From CAYWTX01 sp964461295 (GTDB lineage Bacteria; Planctomycetota; Phycisphaerae; SM23-33): 14,365 nucleotides of DNA. Location of the stretch: NCBI GenBank assembly GCA_964461295.1, contig CAYWTX010000050.1:1-14365 (forward strand). The letters run 5' to 3'. The notes below the pieces were generated by a model. It saw nothing but the letters and a program-made list of their open reading frames with translations. It ran no database searches and was not told where the DNA came from. Positions 13,161 to 14,365 of this stretch are shown here, piece by piece; the first letter of the stretch is position 1; every line of letters starts with the position of its first letter. The translations under genes were made by a program, and so were the position numbers.

Positions 13161-14365
13161 TTGCACCGGACTCATGCGGTTGCCCTGCTGATGGCGGGCG
13201 TTGCGGCACTGTCCGCGGGCGGCGGCGCAGCCAGGGGCGAACGGGTTCTGTCGGCAGTCGCCTATGCCGACCAGATCAAGGGAATGTGGGTGGGCCAGCT
13301 GCTGGGCAACTACGCCGGCAGGCAGGTGGAGGGGCTGACGATCGTGAAGCGGGAAGGTCCCGACGTCGTCAACAAGCCCATTACGGATTACCAGGTCCAG
13401 TGGAACGCCATCCTCCAAGGCCGCTACTACGACTCGGGCGGCACGCTGCTGGGCAATGCCACCTGGTGGCTGGGCGACGACGACACGTTCGTGGAGTACC
13501 TTTACGCCCATGCGCTGCAATCAAAGGCGTCGCTGAGCGTGGCCGAGAGGACCGCCTTGTGGGACACCGGTCTTGCCGGCTATGGCCTGTACTTCGCGAA
13601 TCTCCAGTCGCGGCTGCTCATACACCGTCATGGGATGCAGGCCGACCAGGCCGGCACGCCGCGAAACAACATGTGCTCCTACTGGACGATCGATTCGCAG
13701 ATTGCCACCGAATCGCTCGGGGCCATTGCGCCGGGCATGCGCGTCAACGCGGCCGCGCTGGCGGGCGACTTCGGCGGGATCACCAACAGCGGCTACCCGC
13801 TCCACGCGGCGCAGTTCTACGCCTCCATGTACGCCCAAGCCCCCTTCGCCACGAACGTCGAGGACCTCGTGGCCGACGGCCTGCAGTGCGTTCCCCAGGG
13901 AAGCTGGACCCGCTCGCTCATCGAGCACGCCGTCGGGCGTTACCAAGCCGACAAGGCTGACGACGGCCTGCTCAACGGCTGGCTGGCCAGCCGCAACGGC
14001 GTGCTGGACTTCGCCCAGCAGCGAGGGCGGCTCATGCTCTGGACGCAGTCGGCCACGAACACCGCCTTGACAGCCCTGGCCGTTCTCTACGGCCAGGGGA
14101 GCTTCCAGAAGACCGTCGAGTACGGCGTGCGGGGCGGGCAGGACTCCGACTGCAATCCCGCCACGGCCGGGGGGTTGGTCGGGCTGATGAAGGGATACGA
14201 CGCCGTCGTGAGCGAGTTGAGTTCGAGCGGGTTCGGCGCCTCGGCGATCCCGCAGTCGTACACCCCCAATGGGAATCTCACGTACCTCGGCGGGCAGACG
14301 CTGGCGACCGTCGTCGGGTACTTCCAGACGGCGGCGGAGACGCAGATCGCCGCGACGCTCGGCGC
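13161..14365 (+). CDS. Secreted ADP-ribosylglycohydrolase-fold protein, 3' end cut by window edge
   Basis: The frame opens at TTG 13161, with GGGAGG ending 7 nt before it, and runs off the right edge after 401 codons. Residues 1-25 look like a signal peptide (hydrophobic VALLMAGVAALSAGGGAA). The mature part starts with AYADQIKGMWVGQLLGN (34-50), as in ADP-ribosylglycohydrolase (DraG/ARH) proteins. It carries GDDDTFVEY (106-114) and GGQDSDCNPATAGGL (325-339), which match the two Asp-rich Mg-binding motifs of that fold. Fold members remove ADP-ribose from proteins or act on related ribosyl groups, but export points to another substrate, possibly extracellular glycosides or nucleosides. The in-frame ATG at 13191 would destroy the signal peptide, favouring TTG. 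The fold assignment is good; the reaction is unknown. Confidence 0.8.
   Translation, partial: MHRTHAVALLMAGVAALSAGGGAARGERVLSAVAYADQIKGMWVGQLLGNYAGRQVEGLTIVKREGPDVVNKPITDYQVQWNAILQGRYYDSGGTLLGNATWWLGDDDTFVEYLYAHALQSKASLSVAERTALWDTGLAGYGLYFANLQSRLLIHRHGMQADQAGTPRNNMCSYWTIDSQIATESLGAIAPGMRVNAAALAGDFGGITNSGYPLHAAQFYASMYAQAPFATNVEDLVADGLQCVPQGSWTRSLIEHAVGRYQADKADDGLLNGWLASRNGVLDFAQQRGRLMLWTQSATNTALTALAVLYGQGSFQKTVEYGVRGGQDSDCNPATAGGLVGLMKGYDAVVSELSSSGFGASAIPQSYTPNGNLTYLGGQTLATVVGYFQTAAETQIAATLG

Noticed and set aside
13139..13960. 273-codon plus-strand ORF over the last gene
   Set aside because: Wrong frame relative to the ADP-ribosylglycohydrolase-fold protein. Rich in Arg/Gly, and its start ignores the well-placed GGGAGG.
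1..14365. tRNA, rRNA, CRISPR array or known riboswitch
   Set aside because: Intergenic regions were read on both strands; no cloverleaf, regularly spaced repeat-spacer pattern or recognisable riboswitch core was seen.

Overview
The window is GC-rich bacterial chromosome. The housekeeping block (infA, gatC-gatA, a full-length clpC, proC) next to a GH20-type glycosidase and a secreted ADP-ribosylglycohydrolase-fold protein, with dispersed short intergenic palindromes, suggests an environmental planctomycete-like lineage. That placement is an impression from protein style, not a phylogenetic result.

Left part (1 to about 4822) is accessory. It opens with the right-hand portion of an IS21-family element: a minus-strand istA that runs off the left edge, and an IS end at 1924 carrying short direct repeats. 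Next is a complete AbiE-type (type IV) toxin-antitoxin operon, abiEi-abiEii (2083-3566, plus), with a good promoter whose spacer holds an inverted repeat and which may produce a leaderless message. Converging on it is a minus-strand set of three small genes: a SEC-C zinc-motif protein that has lost its 5' end, a basic protein starting MGKKPGKRDDEW, and a 42-residue acidic protein. The broken SEC-C gene abuts an intergenic repeat beside infA, which I take as the boundary of the accessory region.

Right part (4867 to 14365) is mostly core. infA (minus) and the translationally coupled gatC-gatA pair (plus) diverge from a 209-bp intergenic region with a strong infA promoter. clpC follows with its own promoter, a leader with two hairpins next to the ribosome binding site, and a convincing intrinsic terminator. 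A cytoplasmic GH20-like glycosidase and proC come next, each preceded by a palindromic intergenic element. The last gene starts with TTG, has a signal peptide and encodes an ADP-ribosylglycohydrolase-fold protein cut by the right edge.

How they work together: infA serves translation initiation. GatCA, with a GatB encoded elsewhere, makes Gln-tRNA and/or Asn-tRNA by amidation. ClpC is the unfoldase of a ClpCP protease, and ProC finishes proline synthesis. The AbiE pair is a defence/stabilisation module. I found no tRNA, rRNA, CRISPR array or riboswitch of a known class. No clearly new system is present. The best leads are the IS-end repeat copied into the istA linker, the near-identical hairpin in the infA and clpC leaders, the operator/leaderless design of abiE, and the SEC-C/small-protein cluster.
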